Source of the DNA: Agrococcus sp. KRD186
GTDB taxonomy: Bacteria; Actinomycetota; Actinomycetes; Actinomycetales; Microbacteriaceae
Length of the DNA: 64,000 bases
Reading direction: 5' to 3'
Assembly (NCBI RefSeq): GCF_017168255.1
Contig: NZ_JABFAP010000001.1
Coordinates: 2,859,856-2,923,855 of the forward strand
Below the pieces are notes generated by a model that was not told where the DNA came from, made no database searches, and saw nothing but the letters and a program-made list of their open reading frames with translations. Numbering within the stretch: the first letter of the stretch is position 1; every line of letters begins with the position of its first letter. The position numbers and the translations under genes were made by a program. Below, piece after piece: positions 33,723 to 43,627 of this stretch.

Positions 33723-36104
33723 ATGAACGATCTGTGGGGGTTGCACGATGACGGCTTCGGGGACGTCGCGAGGCCGAGCCCGATCGGCCCCCGCGGCGAC
33801 GGCATCCCCGAGCATCTGCTCGCCGGGCTGAACCGGCCGCAGCGCGACGCCGTCGAGCACCGCGGTCCCGCGCTCCTGATCGTCGCCGGTGCCGGCTCGG
33901 GCAAGACACGCGTGCTCACGCATCGGGTCGCCGGCCTGCTCGCCACCCGCGAGGCGTGGCCGAGCCAGATCCTCGCGATCACCTTCACGAACAAGGCTGC
34001 GGCCGAGATGCGCGAGCGCGTCGAGCACCTCGTGGGGGAGGAGGCGCGCGGCATGTGGATCCGCACGTTCCACTCCGCGTGCGTGCGCATCCTGCGGCGC
34101 GAGGCCGAGGAGTTCGGCTTCAAGGAGTCGTTCACGATCTACGACTCCGGCGACGTGCGCGCGCTCATCAAGCGGCTCATCAAGCAGCGCGGCGCCGACA
34201 TCCAGGGCCTCACCCCCGGCAGCGTCTCGGCCCGCATCTCGAAGCTGAAGAACGAACTGCACGACGTCGACTCGTGGGCGCGCACCGTCAGCCTCGAGAA
34301 CCCGCTCGATGCCGCCTTCCTCGAGCTCTGGCGCGACTACGACGCCGAGCTGCGGCGTGCCAATGCCTTCGACTTCGACGACCTCATCTCGCAGACCGTC
34401 TTCCTGCTGCGCGCCTTCCCGAGGGTGGCGGCGCAGTACCGCAAGCGCTTCCGCCACATCCTGGTCGACGAGTACCAGGACACGAACGCCGCCCAGTACG
34501 CCCTCATCCGCGAGCTCACGAAGCCGGTCACGCGCGCCGAGCTGCCCGAGCTCCGCACTGACCTGCCGGGCGCATCCCTGACGGTCGTGGGTGACTCGGA
34601 TCAGTCGATCTACGCCTTCCGGGGTGCCGACATCCGCAACATCACCGACTTCGAGCGCGACTTCCACGATGCTCGCGTCATCATGCTCGAGCAGAACTAC
34701 CGCTCGACGCAGAACATCCTCTCGGCCGCCAACGCCGTGATCGGCAACAACTTCGACCGGCGCGCGAAGAACCTCTGGACCGACTCCGGCGACGGCGCGA
34801 AGATCATCGGCTTCACCGGCTACTCGGGCCACGACGAGGCGCAGTTCGTCGCCGACGAGATCGTCGAGCTCACCAGCGGCGGCAGCATGTCGTACAGCGA
34901 CGTCGCGGTGTTCTACCGCACCAACGCGCAGACCAGGGCGCTCGAAGAGGTGCTCATCCGCACCGCCATCCCATACAAGGTCATCGGCGGTACCAAGTTC
35001 TACGAGCGCGCCGAGATCAAGGACGCGATGGCGTACCTGATCACGGTGGCCAACCCCGACGACCCGCTCAGCCTGCGCCGCATCATGAACGTGCCCAAGC
35101 GCGGCATCGGCCCGGCCACCGAGGCGGCGCTGCAGGCGCACGCCGACGAGCACCGGATCACGCTGCGGGATGCGATGCGTCGCGTCGACGAGATCGCCCT
35201 CGGCCCGAAGGTCGCGGCGGCGATCAAGGATCTCGCGGCGCTGCTCGACGAGTTCAGCGCCCGGCCCGAGGCCGACCCGGGGGAGGTGCTGCGCGAGCTC
35301 ATGAGCCGCTCGGGCTACACCGACCAGCTGCGGCGCTCGCCCGATCCGCAGGACGCGGCACGGCTCGAGAACGTCGAGGAGCTGGTGGCGGTCACGCGCG
35401 AGTTCCGGCGCCAGAACCCGGCGGCCAACCTGCTCGACTTCCTCACCGAGACCTCGCTGGTCGCGGCCGCCGACGAGCTCGATGACTCCGGCGGGCAGGT
35501 CTCGCTGATGACCCTGCACACGGCGAAGGGGCTCGAGTTCGACGCCGTCTTCATCACCGGCATCGAGGAGGAGCTGCTGCCGCACCGGATGGCGGCGATG
35601 GAACCGGGCGGCGAGGCCGAGGAGCGGCGCCTGTTCTACGTGGGCATCACGCGCGCGCGCCAGCGGCTGCACCTCTCGCTCGCCATGACGCGCGCGCAGT
35701 TCGGCGAGGTCAACCCCGCCGCACCCAGCCGCTACCTCGAGGAGATCCCCGCGGGCCTCATCGACTGGCGCACGCCGCCGACGGCGGTGCGGCCTTCGCC
35801 GCAGCGAGCGCTCGCCGGGCGCTGGCGCGACGAGCCGCGCGAGTCGTTCGTCACCGGCTACCGCGACAGCCCGAAGCCGCTGCCGAAGACGCCCAAGAAG
35901 GAGTTCGCCAACATGATCACCGAGGTGCGCGACAACAGCGCCATGGTGCTCGAGCCCGGCGACCGCATCCGCCACAAGGACTTCGGCGAGGGCCGCGTGC
36001 AGGCGGTGACCGGCCTCGACAAGAAGCGCGTCGCCGAGGTGCTCTTCGAGGGCGCCGGCCGCAAGCGGCTGCTGATCAAGATCGCGCCCATCGAGAAGCT
36101 CTGA
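33723..36104 (+). CDS. pcrA: ATP-dependent DNA helicase PcrA/UvrD
   Basis: 793 aa SF1A 3'-5' helicase. Q motif LNRPQRDAV, Walker A IVAGAGSGKTRVLTHRV, Ia ITFTNKAAAEMRERV, II ILVDEYQDTN, III GDSDQSIYAFRGAD, IV IMLEQNYRSTQNIL, V LMTLHTAKGLEFDAVFITG, VI RRLFYVGITRARQRLHLS. The C-terminal Tudor-like RNAP-interacting domain (PGDRIRHKDFGEGRVQAV) is present. ATG 33723 lies 9 nt after TAGAAT (33708-33713). It works in nucleotide excision and mismatch-type repair and removal of stalled complexes. Confidence 0.96.
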   Translation: MNDLWGLHDDGFGDVARPSPIGPRGDGIPEHLLAGLNRPQRDAVEHRGPALLIVAGAGSGKTRVLTHRVAGLLATREAWPSQILAITFTNKAAAEMRERVEHLVGEEARGMWIRTFHSACVRILRREAEEFGFKESFTIYDSGDVRALIKRLIKQRGADIQGLTPGSVSARISKLKNELHDVDSWARTVSLENPLDAAFLELWRDYDAELRRANAFDFDDLISQTVFLLRAFPRVAAQYRKRFRHILVDEYQDTNAAQYALIRELTKPVTRAELPELRTDLPGASLTVVGDSDQSIYAFRGADIRNITDFERDFHDARVIMLEQNYRSTQNILSAANAVIGNNFDRRAKNLWTDSGDGAKIIGFTGYSGHDEAQFVADEIVELTSGGSMSYSDVAVFYRTNAQTRALEEVLIRTAIPYKVIGGTKFYERAEIKDAMAYLITVANPDDPLSLRRIMNVPKRGIGPATEAALQAHADEHRITLRDAMRRVDEIALGPKVAAAIKDLAALLDEFSARPEADPGEVLRELMSRSGYTDQLRRSPDPQDAARLENVEELVAVTREFRRQNPAANLLDFLTETSLVAAADELDDSGGQVSLMTLHTAKGLEFDAVFITGIEEELLPHRMAAMEPGGEAEERRLFYVGITRARQRLHLSLAMTRAQFGEVNPAAPSRYLEEIPAGLIDWRTPPTAVRPSPQRALAGRWRDEPRESFVTGYRDSPKPLPKTPKKEFANMITEVRDNSAMVLEPGDRIRHKDFGEGRVQAVTGLDKKRVAEVLFEGAGRKRLLIKIAPIEKL

Positions 36105-36108
36105 GCAC

Positions 36109-36849
36109 ATGCCGAAGTTCGGGGACTACGTGGTCTACGTCGACGAGAGCGGCGATCACAGCCTCACTTCGATCAATGCGCAGTACCCGGTCTTCGTCCT
36201 GGCGTTCTGCGTCTTCCGGGTCGAGGATTACATCGCTTCTGTCGTGCCGCGCGTGCAGGAACTGAAGTTCTCGACGTTCGGTCACGACATGATCGTGCTG
36301 CACGAGCGCGAGATCCGGAAGGCTGAGCCGCCGTTCGACGTGCTGCTGAACCCGCAGGTGCGAACACAGTTCATGGCAGAGCTCAACGAGATCATGGCGG
36401 CAGCGCCGATGACCATCGTGGCCGCCGTGATCGATAAGCCGGCCTTCAAGCGGCGGCGGGGGATCGATACGAATCCGTACCACGTCGCATTGGAGTTCGG
36501 ACTGGAGCGAGTGTTCCTCGAGCTGCAGGCGCATGGTCAGGTCGGTCGACCGACGTCAGTGGTGTTCGAGAGCCGGGGCAGGGAAGAGGACCGGACCCTC
36601 GAACTTGAGTTCCTGCGGATCTGCTCGTCGACGCAGATGGAAGGGCTCGCTCGGACGCTGCGATTCCAGTGTGCGTCGAAGGGTGCGAACAGCAGCGGAC
36701 TGCAGCTGGCGGACATGGTTGCCCGCCCCATCGGGCTGCATCACTTGCGTCCCCAACAGCCGAATCGAGCCTGGGATGTCATCGAGTCCAAGATCCGTCG
36801 AGACCGTCTCGGACGCATGGCCGGCTGGGGCCTCAAGACCTACCCATGA
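36109..36849 (+). CDS. DUF3800 domain protein
   Basis: 246 aa. Starts VVYVDESGDHSLTSINAQYP, the acidic DESGD signature of DUF3800 (an RNase H/DDE-like fold), with further acidic positions in AAVIDKPAFK, VFESRGREEDRTLELEF and the terminal GLQLADMVARPIG. These would form a metal-binding nuclease-like site (inference). It begins 4 nt after the pcrA stop without its own good promoter, so it may be read through from pcrA. Base composition is a little lower in GC than pcrA and the gene is absent from the usual pcrA context I know, suggesting later arrival. The family is frequent in mobile and defence-related settings. Confidence 0.85.
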   Translation: MPKFGDYVVYVDESGDHSLTSINAQYPVFVLAFCVFRVEDYIASVVPRVQELKFSTFGHDMIVLHEREIRKAEPPFDVLLNPQVRTQFMAELNEIMAAAPMTIVAAVIDKPAFKRRRGIDTNPYHVALEFGLERVFLELQAHGQVGRPTSVVFESRGREEDRTLELEFLRICSSTQMEGLARTLRFQCASKGANSSGLQLADMVARPIGLHHLRPQQPNRAWDVIESKIRRDRLGRMAGWGLKTYP

Positions 36850-36857
36850 AAGCGAAA

Positions 36858-36877
36858 GGCCCCGGTCTCCCGGGGCC
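36858..36877 (+). terminator. Hairpin after the DUF3800 gene
   Basis: GGCCCCGG (36858-36865), loop TCTC, CCGGGGCC (36870-36877), preceded by AAA. The following 100 bp up to 36989 hold nothing I can identify. Confidence 0.6.
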
Positions 36878-36989
36878 CGACGCCGATCGAGCATTCCCGA
36901 TCCACTTGTCTCATTGTACCGCCTGATCCGATCGGGTGCGGTTGTGATTCCGAACGCCCTCGCTTGGCGGTGGCTTGCCAGTGATCGGC

Positions 36990-37169
36990 TTACAGGCCGG
37001 GCGTCACCAGCAGCACCATCGCTACGAGCGTGACCGCTCCGACCAGCCAGATGACCGGCTGCAGCCGTCGGCGCATGGTGCGCGGCGGCCGTTCGTCGTC
37101 GTAGCGGTCGAAGTACGGGTCGAGCTCCGGCGGGATCCGCTCGTGCTCGCGCTGCTCGTGCTCCTGCAT
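36990..37169 (-). CDS. Small single-TM protein, 59 aa
   Basis: MQEHEQREHERIPPELDPYF followed by an Arg-rich patch (RPPRTMRRRLQP) and one C-terminal membrane segment (VIWLVGAVTLVAMVLLVTPG). Positive-inside topology puts the charged N-terminus in the cytoplasm. No family name; short tail-anchored proteins like this are common in actinobacteria. ATG chosen because the upstream frame is antisense noise. Confidence 0.55.
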   Translation of the reverse strand: MQEHEQREHERIPPELDPYFDRYDDERPPRTMRRRLQPVIWLVGAVTLVAMVLLVTPGL

Positions 37170-37237
37170 GTCGCCCAGCCTGACACAGCGGGCGTCATCT
37201 CGATACGGCCTGCGGCGTACTCGATGGCCGCGGGAGG

Positions 37238-37618
37238 TCAGCCCTGCGCGCTGCGGTCGGGCAGCTGCTGCAGGGTCCAGCGGTTGCCGTCGGGGTCGCT
37301 GAAGGTGACGAAGCGGCCCCACGGCTGCTCGTCCACCTCGCTCGCGCCGACACCGGCGGCAGTGAGCGCATCGCGCGTCGCGTCGGCATCGTCGATCACC
37401 AGCTGCACGTTGCGCATGCTGCCCGGCTCGTCCTCCGAGATGCCCTCGCCGAAGGCGATCGAGCATGCCGATCCCGGCGGCGTGATCTGCACGAAGCGCA
37501 GCCCCGGCTGCACGGTCTGGTCGAAGTCGACGTGCCAGCCCAGCTGCCCCTCATAGAACGCCTTGGCCCTGTCGGTGTCGCTCACCGGCACGAAGATCAG
37601 CTCGATGCGGCAGTCCAT
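37238..37618 (-). CDS. VOC family (glyoxalase/bleomycin-resistance-like) protein
   Basis: 126 aa. RIELIFVPVSDTDRAKAFYE, LGWHVDFDQTVQPGLRFVQI, VQLVIDDADATRDALTAAGV and the C-terminal FVTFSDPDGNRWTLQQLPD are typical VOC strands with the DPDGN turn. ATG 37618 follows GGGAGCGAGC; an ATG 12 nt upstream is less well placed. Metal ligands and substrate are not clear from the sequence. Confidence 0.88.
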   Translation of the reverse strand: MDCRIELIFVPVSDTDRAKAFYEGQLGWHVDFDQTVQPGLRFVQITPPGSACSIAFGEGISEDEPGSMRNVQLVIDDADATRDALTAAGVGASEVDEQPWGRFVTFSDPDGNRWTLQQLPDRSAQG

Positions 37619-37778
37619 GCTCGCTCCCATCGTGGTGCGCGGTCGTCGTCGGCCGCGTCGTCACCGACGCTACGCCGGGGCGCCCACACGGCGCAGGGGT
37701 CGGGGGCCCCGACCGAGTCGGCGCAGGGCTCGGGTGCCGCCAGCCACCCGGCAGAGCGACCAGGCCGCCTGGGCGCAG

Positions 37779-37821
37779 ACGACGGATGCCGCCCCGGGGT
37801 GTCCGGGACGGCATCCGTCGT
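37779..37821. terminator. Terminator of the tct operon
   Basis: ACGACGGATGCCGCCCCGG (37779-37797) pairs with CCGGGACGGCATCCGTCGT (37803-37821) with one mismatch. It is placed 37 bp after the tctA stop on the minus strand. The rest of 37619-37857 contains no gene I can support. Confidence 0.7.
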
Positions 37822-37857
37822 GTGGTGATCTCGAGACGGCCCATCGGGCCTGACCGC

Positions 37858-39528
37858 TCAGCGAGATGGCGGCGAATCGTCGAGGTCGTCGCCCTCGTCG
37901 TCGGGCCGCACCCTCGGCAGTGCCGTGGTCGACAGTCGACCGCGATCGACCTCGGGGTGCGGCTCGTGCAGCTCGATCTGCTCGTCGAGCGAGGCGATCG
38001 CGACCGTGTCGACCGCCGGCAGCGACGCCTCGTAGCGCGCGCGGCGGCGCTTGAGCCACAGCGACAGCGCGATGATCACGATCATCACGCCGTACGCGAC
38101 CCACGAGAACGGGCTGTGCACGAGGTAGGACGCGTCGCCCTGCGAGATCTGCATCGCCTTGCGCAGCTGCTCCTCGGCCATCGGCCCGAGGATGGCGCCG
38201 ACCACGAGCGGCGCGACCGGGAAGCCGAGCCGTCGCATGAAGAAGCCCAGCACGCCCAGCACCAGCAGCACCCCGATGTCGAAGGTGGTGAAGTTGGCCG
38301 CGTAGGCGCCCAGCCCGGCGAACACCAGGATGCCCGCATAGAGGTAGGGGCGGGGGATCTGCAGCAGCTTCACCCACATGCCCACCAGCGGCAGGTTGAG
38401 CACCAGCAGCAGCGCGTTGCCGATGAAGAGGCTGGCGATCAGCGCCCACACGAGCGCCGACTGCGTCTCGAACAGCCGCGGTCCGGGCGCGATGCCGTAG
38501 GTCTGGAAGGCGCTCAGGATGATCGCGGCCGTCGCCGAGGTGGGGATGCCGAGCGTCAGCAGCGGCACGAGCACGCCCGCGGCCGCCGCGTTGTTCGCGG
38601 CCTCGGGGCCGGCGACGCCCTCGATGGCGCCCTTGCCGAACTGCTTGCGGTACTCAGGCTTCGCCAGGCTGCGCTCGCTCGCGTACGACAGGAAGGTCGC
38701 GACATCCGCCCCGCCCGCAGGGATCGAGCCGATCGGGAAGCCGATGGCCGCACCGCGCAGCCACGGCTTCCAGGAGCGCGCCCAGTCGCTGCGGCGCATC
38801 CAGGTGCGCCAGCCGCGCGTGATCGGGATGATCGGCAGCTCGCCGTGCCGCAGGCGAGAGCCCACGTAGAGGGCCTCGCCGAGCGCGAACAGGCCGACGG
38901 CGACCAGCACGACGTCGATGCCGTCGCCGAGCTGCGGGATGCCGAGCGTGAACCGCGACTGGCCCGTGAGGGTGTCGACGCCGATGAGGCCGATGAAGAG
39001 GCCGACCGCGAGCGAGACCATGCCGCGCCAGGCGCTGTCGCCCAGCAGCGCGCCGACCGTGAGGAAGGCGATCACCATCAGGGCGAAGTAGTCGGATGGG
39101 CCGAGGCTGACCGCGAGGCGGGCGACGGTGGGTGCCAACAGGGTCAGCAGCACCGTGGCGATCGTGCCGGCCACGAAGGAGCCGATCGCGGCCGTCGCGA
39201 GCGCGGCGGCGCCGCGGCCGGCCCGGGCCATCTTGTTGCCCTCGAGGGCGGTGACGATGGAGGCGGACTCGCCCGGCGTGTTCAGCAGGATCGAGGTGGT
39301 CGAGCCGCCGTACATGCCGCCGTAGTAGATGCCGGCGAAGACGATGAACGCCGCCGTGGGCTCGAGCGCGTAGGTGATCGGCAGCAGCAGCGCGACGGTC
39401 ATGGCCGGGCCGATGCCGGGCAGCACGCCGACGGCGGTGCCCAGCAGCACGCCCAGCAGCGCGTAGAGCAGGTAGATCGGCTGGAGCGCGGTGGCGAAGC
39501 CGTCGAGCAGCAGGGACCAGGTTTCCAT
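37858..39528 (-). CDS. tctA: Tripartite tricarboxylate transporter large permease TctA
   Basis: 556 aa, ~12 membrane segments. Conserved [80 protein letters not shown] and [14 protein letters not shown]. The C-terminal ~60 residues are charged and cytoplasmic. ATG 39528 shares one base with the tctB stop; the longer frame upstream is inside tctB. It imports citrate-like carboxylates with TctB and the binding protein TctC, driven by ion gradient. Confidence 0.94.
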   Translation of the reverse strand: METWSLLLDGFATALQPIYLLYALLGVLLGTAVGVLPGIGPAMTVALLLPITYALEPTAAFIVFAGIYYGGMYGGSTTSILLNTPGESASIVTALEGNKMARAGRGAAALATAAIGSFVAGTIATVLLTLLAPTVARLAVSLGPSDYFALMVIAFLTVGALLGDSAWRGMVSLAVGLFIGLIGVDTLTGQSRFTLGIPQLGDGIDVVLVAVGLFALGEALYVGSRLRHGELPIIPITRGWRTWMRRSDWARSWKPWLRGAAIGFPIGSIPAGGADVATFLSYASERSLAKPEYRKQFGKGAIEGVAGPEAANNAAAAGVLVPLLTLGIPTSATAAIILSAFQTYGIAPGPRLFETQSALVWALIASLFIGNALLLVLNLPLVGMWVKLLQIPRPYLYAGILVFAGLGAYAANFTTFDIGVLLVLGVLGFFMRRLGFPVAPLVVGAILGPMAEEQLRKAMQISQGDASYLVHSPFSWVAYGVMIVIIALSLWLKRRRARYEASLPAVDTVAIASLDEQIELHEPHPEVDRGRLSTTALPRVRPDDEGDDLDDSPPSR

Positions 39529-40073
39529 CAGAGGCCGATCCAGGAGGTCAGTGTGCCGGTGGGCGGCATCGACAGGCCCAGCAGGGTGCCGAACAGGAAC
39601 TGCGTGATGATGCCGAGCGCCAGGCCGATCAGGGCAGAGACCCACCAGCGCTTCGCGCCGAGGGCGAGTGAGGCGCCGGTGAACAGGATCACGACGGCGA
39701 GCGGCCAGCCGAGCGACGGGATGGTGATGATGAGCGAGAGGAAGGCGAGCACCACGATGCCCGTCACACCCCAGGAGGTGCCGTGCTCGAGATCGACGTC
39801 CTCGCCCTCCTCCGCGTGCCCGAAGTGGCCGCGCAGCTGCTGGATGAAGACGACGAGCGAGCTGACCAGGAGCAGGCCGCCGATGACGTACGGGACCACC
39901 CGGGCGCCGAGGGTGCCCGTCGAGCCGGGAGGCTCGCGGATGGTGGTGGTCGCGATCAGCACGGCGATCGAGAGCACCACGAGGAACCCGACGAAGGCCA
40001 TGGCCTCGATCCGGGCGGCGCGCGCCCGGTCCGGCGCACCCTGCGAGGGTGCGCCGGCCGGGGCGGTGCTCAT
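39528..40073 (-). CDS. tctB: Tripartite tricarboxylate transporter small subunit TctB
   Basis: 181 aa with four membrane segments (~24-44, ~60-80, ~106-125 and ~130-165). Features: [62 protein letters not shown]. It overlaps tctC by 4 bp (ATGA) at its start and tctA by one base at its end. Confidence 0.9.
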   Translation of the reverse strand: MSTAPAGAPSQGAPDRARAARIEAMAFVGFLVVLSIAVLIATTTIREPPGSTGTLGARVVPYVIGGLLLVSSLVVFIQQLRGHFGHAEEGEDVDLEHGTSWGVTGIVVLAFLSLIITIPSLGWPLAVVILFTGASLALGAKRWWVSALIGLALGIITQFLFGTLLGLSMPPTGTLTSWIGL

Positions 40074-41116
40074 TCGATCAGGCCGATCGTGCGCAGCGTC
40101 TCCTGGGTGAGCGTGATCTCCTCGCCGACGAAGGTGTCGAACTCGTCACCGGCCATGAACGCATCCGTCCAGCCGTTGGTGGAGAGCACCTCGGCCCAGG
40201 CCTCCTGCTCGTGCATCTGCGTGACCAGGTCGATGAGGCCCTGGCGCTCCTCCTCGGAGATGCCGCCGGGGGCGATGACGCCGCGCCAGTTGGTGAGCGT
40301 CACGTCGATGCCCTCGTCCTGGATCGTCGGCACCTCGGGCAGCAGCTCCGAGGGCTCCTCACTCGAGACGGCCAGTGCGCGCAGGTCGCCCGAGAGCACC
40401 GACTCCGAGAACTCGGCGACGCCGGAGATGCCGGCCTGCACGGTGTTGCCCAGCAGCATCGTCAGCGCCTCGCCGCCGCCGGAGTTGGCGATGTAGTTCA
40501 GCGTGTTCGGCACCTCCTCGGGGGCGACGCCGCCCTCGGTGAGCAGCAGGCCGGCGAGGATGTGGTCGATGCCGCCGGCCGAGCCGCCGGTGACGGCGAC
40601 GCTCTTGCCCTCGGCGATGATCGCGTCGACGAGGTCCTGCAGGCTCTGGAACTCAGAGTCGGCGGGCACGACGATGACGAGCGGCTCCTCGGTGAGGGCC
40701 GCGATCGGCGTGGTGTCCTCGAGGCGGTTGTCGGAGGCGTTCGTCTCGACCGCGCCGATCATCACGGAGCCCGTGATCATGAGCGTGTTCGGGTCGGTCT
40801 CGGTCGCGAGGCTCGCGAGGCCGACGGTGCCGCCGGCGCCGCCGATGTTGGTGACCGGGGCGCTGCCGACCAGGTCGGAATCGGTCAGCACCTGGCCGAT
40901 GGCGCGAGCGGTGGCGTCCCAGCCGCCGCCCGGATCGGCGGGAGCGATGACGTTGACGGCCTCGATGGCCGCCGGTGCTGCGTCGCCCTCGGGGGCGTCA
41001 GAGCCGGCCGGTGCTCCGCCCGACGAGCAGGCCGCCAGCGTGATGGCTGCGGCGCCTGCGATGCCGATGCGGGCGATGGACTGCAGACGCGTGCTGCGCG
41101 TGGTGCGTGGGTGCAT
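40070..41116 (-). CDS. tctC: Tripartite tricarboxylate transporter binding lipoprotein TctC
   Basis: 348 aa. Lipoprotein signal with lipobox ITLAAC (cleavage before Cys ~28), an Ala/Gly-rich linker, then the Bug/TctC fold: [57 protein letters not shown] and [16 protein letters not shown] 41116 lies behind AAGGAGGAGAAG; an upstream ATG is less likely. First gene of tctCBA, divergent from the two-component system at 41278, which probably controls it. Confidence 0.92.
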   Translation of the reverse strand: MHPRTTRSTRLQSIARIGIAGAAAITLAACSSGGAPAGSDAPEGDAAPAAIEAVNVIAPADPGGGWDATARAIGQVLTDSDLVGSAPVTNIGGAGGTVGLASLATETDPNTLMITGSVMIGAVETNASDNRLEDTTPIAALTEEPLVIVVPADSEFQSLQDLVDAIIAEGKSVAVTGGSAGGIDHILAGLLLTEGGVAPEEVPNTLNYIANSGGGEALTMLLGNTVQAGISGVAEFSESVLSGDLRALAVSSEEPSELLPEVPTIQDEGIDVTLTNWRGVIAPGGISEEERQGLIDLVTQMHEQEAWAEVLSTNGWTDAFMAGDEFDTFVGEEITLTQETLRTIGLIE

Positions 41117-41277
41117 GGATCGCACTTCTCCTCCTTGAGCGCCCGGCACCATGCCGGGTCACGATCACCGGCGACGCTAGCCCGGACGGCAGCGGTGGGC
41201 GCCGTTGTGGTCGATTCGGCCGTTTCGGTCGTTCTGGTCAGCGCCCTGAGGGGTTGCGCGACGCCTACGATTGGCTC

Positions 41278-42915
41278 ATGCGACGGGGGATGAAGCTGCG
41301 CACGCAGCTGGTGGTGCTGCAGAGCGCCATCATGCTCGTCGTCATCGTCGGCTCCGGCGTCGCTGCGGCCTGGCTGCAGGAGCGCGCGCTGCGCGACGCG
41401 TACCTCGACCGCATGATCGGCGTCGCATACTCGGTGGCGCAGCTGCCCTCGGTGATCGACGCGTATGACGACGCCGACCCGTCTGCCGTCATCCAGCCGA
41501 TCGCCGAGACCGTCAGGGAGGCATCCGACGTCACCTACGTCGTGGTGACCGATGTCGAGGGCATCCGCTTCTCGCACCCCAACCCGGAGCGCATCGGCGA
41601 AGTCGCCTCGACGGAGCCGGATGCCGTCATCACCGGCGACCTCTATACCGGCAGGCAGACCGGCACGCTCGGCGAGTCGTGGCGCGCGAAGGTGCCGGTG
41701 TTCGACGCGCAGGGCGCGATCGTCGGACAGGTCTCGGTCGGCATCCTCGAGTCGGAGCTGCAGGCCGCGTGGCTGTCGAACGTCTGGATCCTCGCCCTCT
41801 TCCTCGCCATCGCCGCCGTCATCGGCGTGCTGCTGGCGAGCTGGGCTGCATCGCTCGTGCGCCGGCGCATCTACGGGCTCGAGCCCGAGGAGATCAAGTC
41901 GATGCTCGAGACCCGCAACGCGACCCTGCACGGCATCGGCGAGGGGCTCGTGGTGCTCGACGAGGCCGGCGCCATCGTGCTCTGCAACGATGCGGCGCTG
42001 CGGCTGCTGGGCCGCGAGGGCGACGACCTCGCGGGCGTGCCGGTGGCCGAGGTGATCGATGCGCAGCTCGAGCCGCTGCTGGCCGACGCGGGCGAGCAGC
42101 AGCTGGTGCTGGCGGGCGAGCGGATGCTCGTGGTGCGCGCCGACCCGGTGGTCGTCGACGACCGCTCGATCGGCACCGTCCTCATCCTGCGCGACCGCAC
42201 CGAGCTCGACGCGGCCCTGCGCGACCTCGCCGGCGCGCGGGACTCCACCGAGACGCTGCGCGCGCAGCAGCACGAGTTCGCCAACACGCTGCACACGCTC
42301 GGCGGGCTGCTCGAGCTGGGCGAGACCGACGCGGCCATGGCCGTCATCCAGCGGGCCGGCGCCGGCGGTGCGCTGGCGGCGCTCGAGCCCGCGCACGGCA
42401 TCCTCGAGCTCGAGGTGGCGGCGCTGCTGCTGGCCAAGCGGGCGCGGGCTCGCGAGCGCGGCGTCGAGCTCGAGGTGCGGGCGGATGCGTCCCTGCGGCC
42501 GGCGTCGTCGCCCTCGGTCGCGGGGGACTGGCTGACGGTGCTCGGCAACCTGATCGACAACGCACTCGACGCTTCGCCCGGCGGCCGTGTGGAGGTGTCG
42601 CTCGACGATGTCGACAGCGCCGGCGGCCGGCTCGTGACGATCGTCGTCGACGACGACGGACCCGGCGTCGACCCCGAGCTGCGGGAGGCGATCTTCGGTC
42701 ACGAGGTCTCGAGCAAGCAGCGGCCCGGCGGGCTCACGCGCGGCTACGGGCTCATGCTGGTGCGCCGCGTCGCCGAGCGGCTGGGCGGCTCGGCGACGGT
42801 CAGCCCCTCGCCGCTGGGCGGGGCGCGCTTCACCGCCCGGCTGCCGGTCGAGAGCGACGCGGCCGGCACGAGCCCCGCTGCGGTGAGCCCGGCGGCGACC
42901 GGGGCCGCGTCGTGA
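41278..42915 (+). CDS. CitA/DcuS-type sensor histidine kinase
   Basis: 545 aa. TM1 (~14-33), an extracytoplasmic sensor PAS/PDC domain (~40-165: VTYVVVTDVEGIRFSHPNPE, GRQTGTLGESWRAKVPVFDA), TM2 (~167-190), a cytoplasmic PAS (~205-310) and a SpoOB-type dimerisation helix with the phospho-acceptor His in QQHEFANTLHTLGGLLELG. The HATPase has NLIDNALDAS, VDDDGPGVDPE and TRGYGLMLVRR. TACGAT (41266-41271) is 6 nt before the ATG. It probably senses a di/tricarboxylate and activates the divergent tctCBA operon (inference). Confidence 0.93.
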   Translation: MRRGMKLRTQLVVLQSAIMLVVIVGSGVAAAWLQERALRDAYLDRMIGVAYSVAQLPSVIDAYDDADPSAVIQPIAETVREASDVTYVVVTDVEGIRFSHPNPERIGEVASTEPDAVITGDLYTGRQTGTLGESWRAKVPVFDAQGAIVGQVSVGILESELQAAWLSNVWILALFLAIAAVIGVLLASWAASLVRRRIYGLEPEEIKSMLETRNATLHGIGEGLVVLDEAGAIVLCNDAALRLLGREGDDLAGVPVAEVIDAQLEPLLADAGEQQLVLAGERMLVVRADPVVVDDRSIGTVLILRDRTELDAALRDLAGARDSTETLRAQQHEFANTLHTLGGLLELGETDAAMAVIQRAGAGGALAALEPAHGILELEVAALLLAKRARARERGVELEVRADASLRPASSPSVAGDWLTVLGNLIDNALDASPGGRVEVSLDDVDSAGGRLVTIVVDDDGPGVDPELREAIFGHEVSSKQRPGGLTRGYGLMLVRRVAERLGGSATVSPSPLGGARFTARLPVESDAAGTSPAAVSPAATGAAS

Positions 42916-43583
42916 GACTGCTGCGGGTGCTGATCGTCGAGGACGACAAGGCCGTGGCACTCGTCAGCCGCGGCTTCGTCGAGCGCCACGGCGCGTTCAC
43001 CGTCGTCGGCGAGGCGGGCACCGGGCGCGACGCCCTGGAGGCGATCGAGGCCGTGCGGCCCGATCTGGTGCTGCTCGACGTGCACCTGCCGGATGCATCC
43101 GGCATCGAGGTGCTGCGGGTCGCCCGCGCGCGCGGGTTCGCCGGTGAGGTGGTGGCGGTGACCGCGGCGCGCGACCTCGAGACGGTGCGCGCGGCGCGCT
43201 CCTTCGGCGTGCGGCACTACCTCGTGAAGCCGTTCGGCATGGAGGCGATGCGCGAGCGGCTCGAGTCGATCCGAGCCGAGCTCGCGCAGGCCGAGAACCT
43301 CTCGACCCACCCGCTCGACCAGCGCGCGGTCGACGCGATGCTGCAGCCCTCCGACCGGCAGAAGCCCACGCCGGCCGGCTCGCAGCTCACGCTCGATCGG
43401 GTCGCGGCGCTGCTGGCGACGATCGAGCAGTCGGTGAGCGCGGCCGAGGTGGGCGAGCGGCTGGGCATGTCTCGCGTGAGCGCCCGCCGCTACCTCGAGC
43501 GGCTGGTGGTCGACGGCCGCGCCGAGGTCGAGCCGCGCTACGGCGGCACCGGCAGGCCCGAGCTGCGCTACAGCGCGCGCTGA
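42912..43583 (+). CDS. CitB/DcuR-type response regulator
   Basis: 223 aa. Receiver domain with the acidic pair VLIVEDDKAV, phospho-acceptor Asp in LVLLDVHLPDASG and Lys in YLVKPFGMEAM. The C-terminal HTH (SAAEVGERLGMSRVSARRYL, ERLVVDGRAEVEPRYGGTGR) is of the CitB/DcuR kind. GTG start overlaps the kinase stop (GTGA). Partner of the kinase in control of tctCBA. Confidence 0.93.
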   Translation: MRLLRVLIVEDDKAVALVSRGFVERHGAFTVVGEAGTGRDALEAIEAVRPDLVLLDVHLPDASGIEVLRVARARGFAGEVVAVTAARDLETVRAARSFGVRHYLVKPFGMEAMRERLESIRAELAQAENLSTHPLDQRAVDAMLQPSDRQKPTPAGSQLTLDRVAALLATIEQSVSAAEVGERLGMSRVSARRYLERLVVDGRAEVEPRYGGTGRPELRYSAR

Positions 43584-43627
43584 CGGCCGCGAGCCCGCTT
43601 GCAGAGAGCGGGGCTAGCATGCCCGAC

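Noticed and set aside
33360-36110. A 916-codon minus-strand open frame opposite pcrA
   Set aside because: Compositionally skewed shadow of the helicase; no motif, no ribosome binding site. The same holds for long frames opposite glpD (17017-19776), icd (49029-51722) and purH (52032-55496 and 53587-55683).
37619-37857. Possible small genes in the spacer between the VOC gene and tctA
   Set aside because: Frames there are Arg/Pro-rich with no initiation signals; only the terminator at 37779-37821 is supported.
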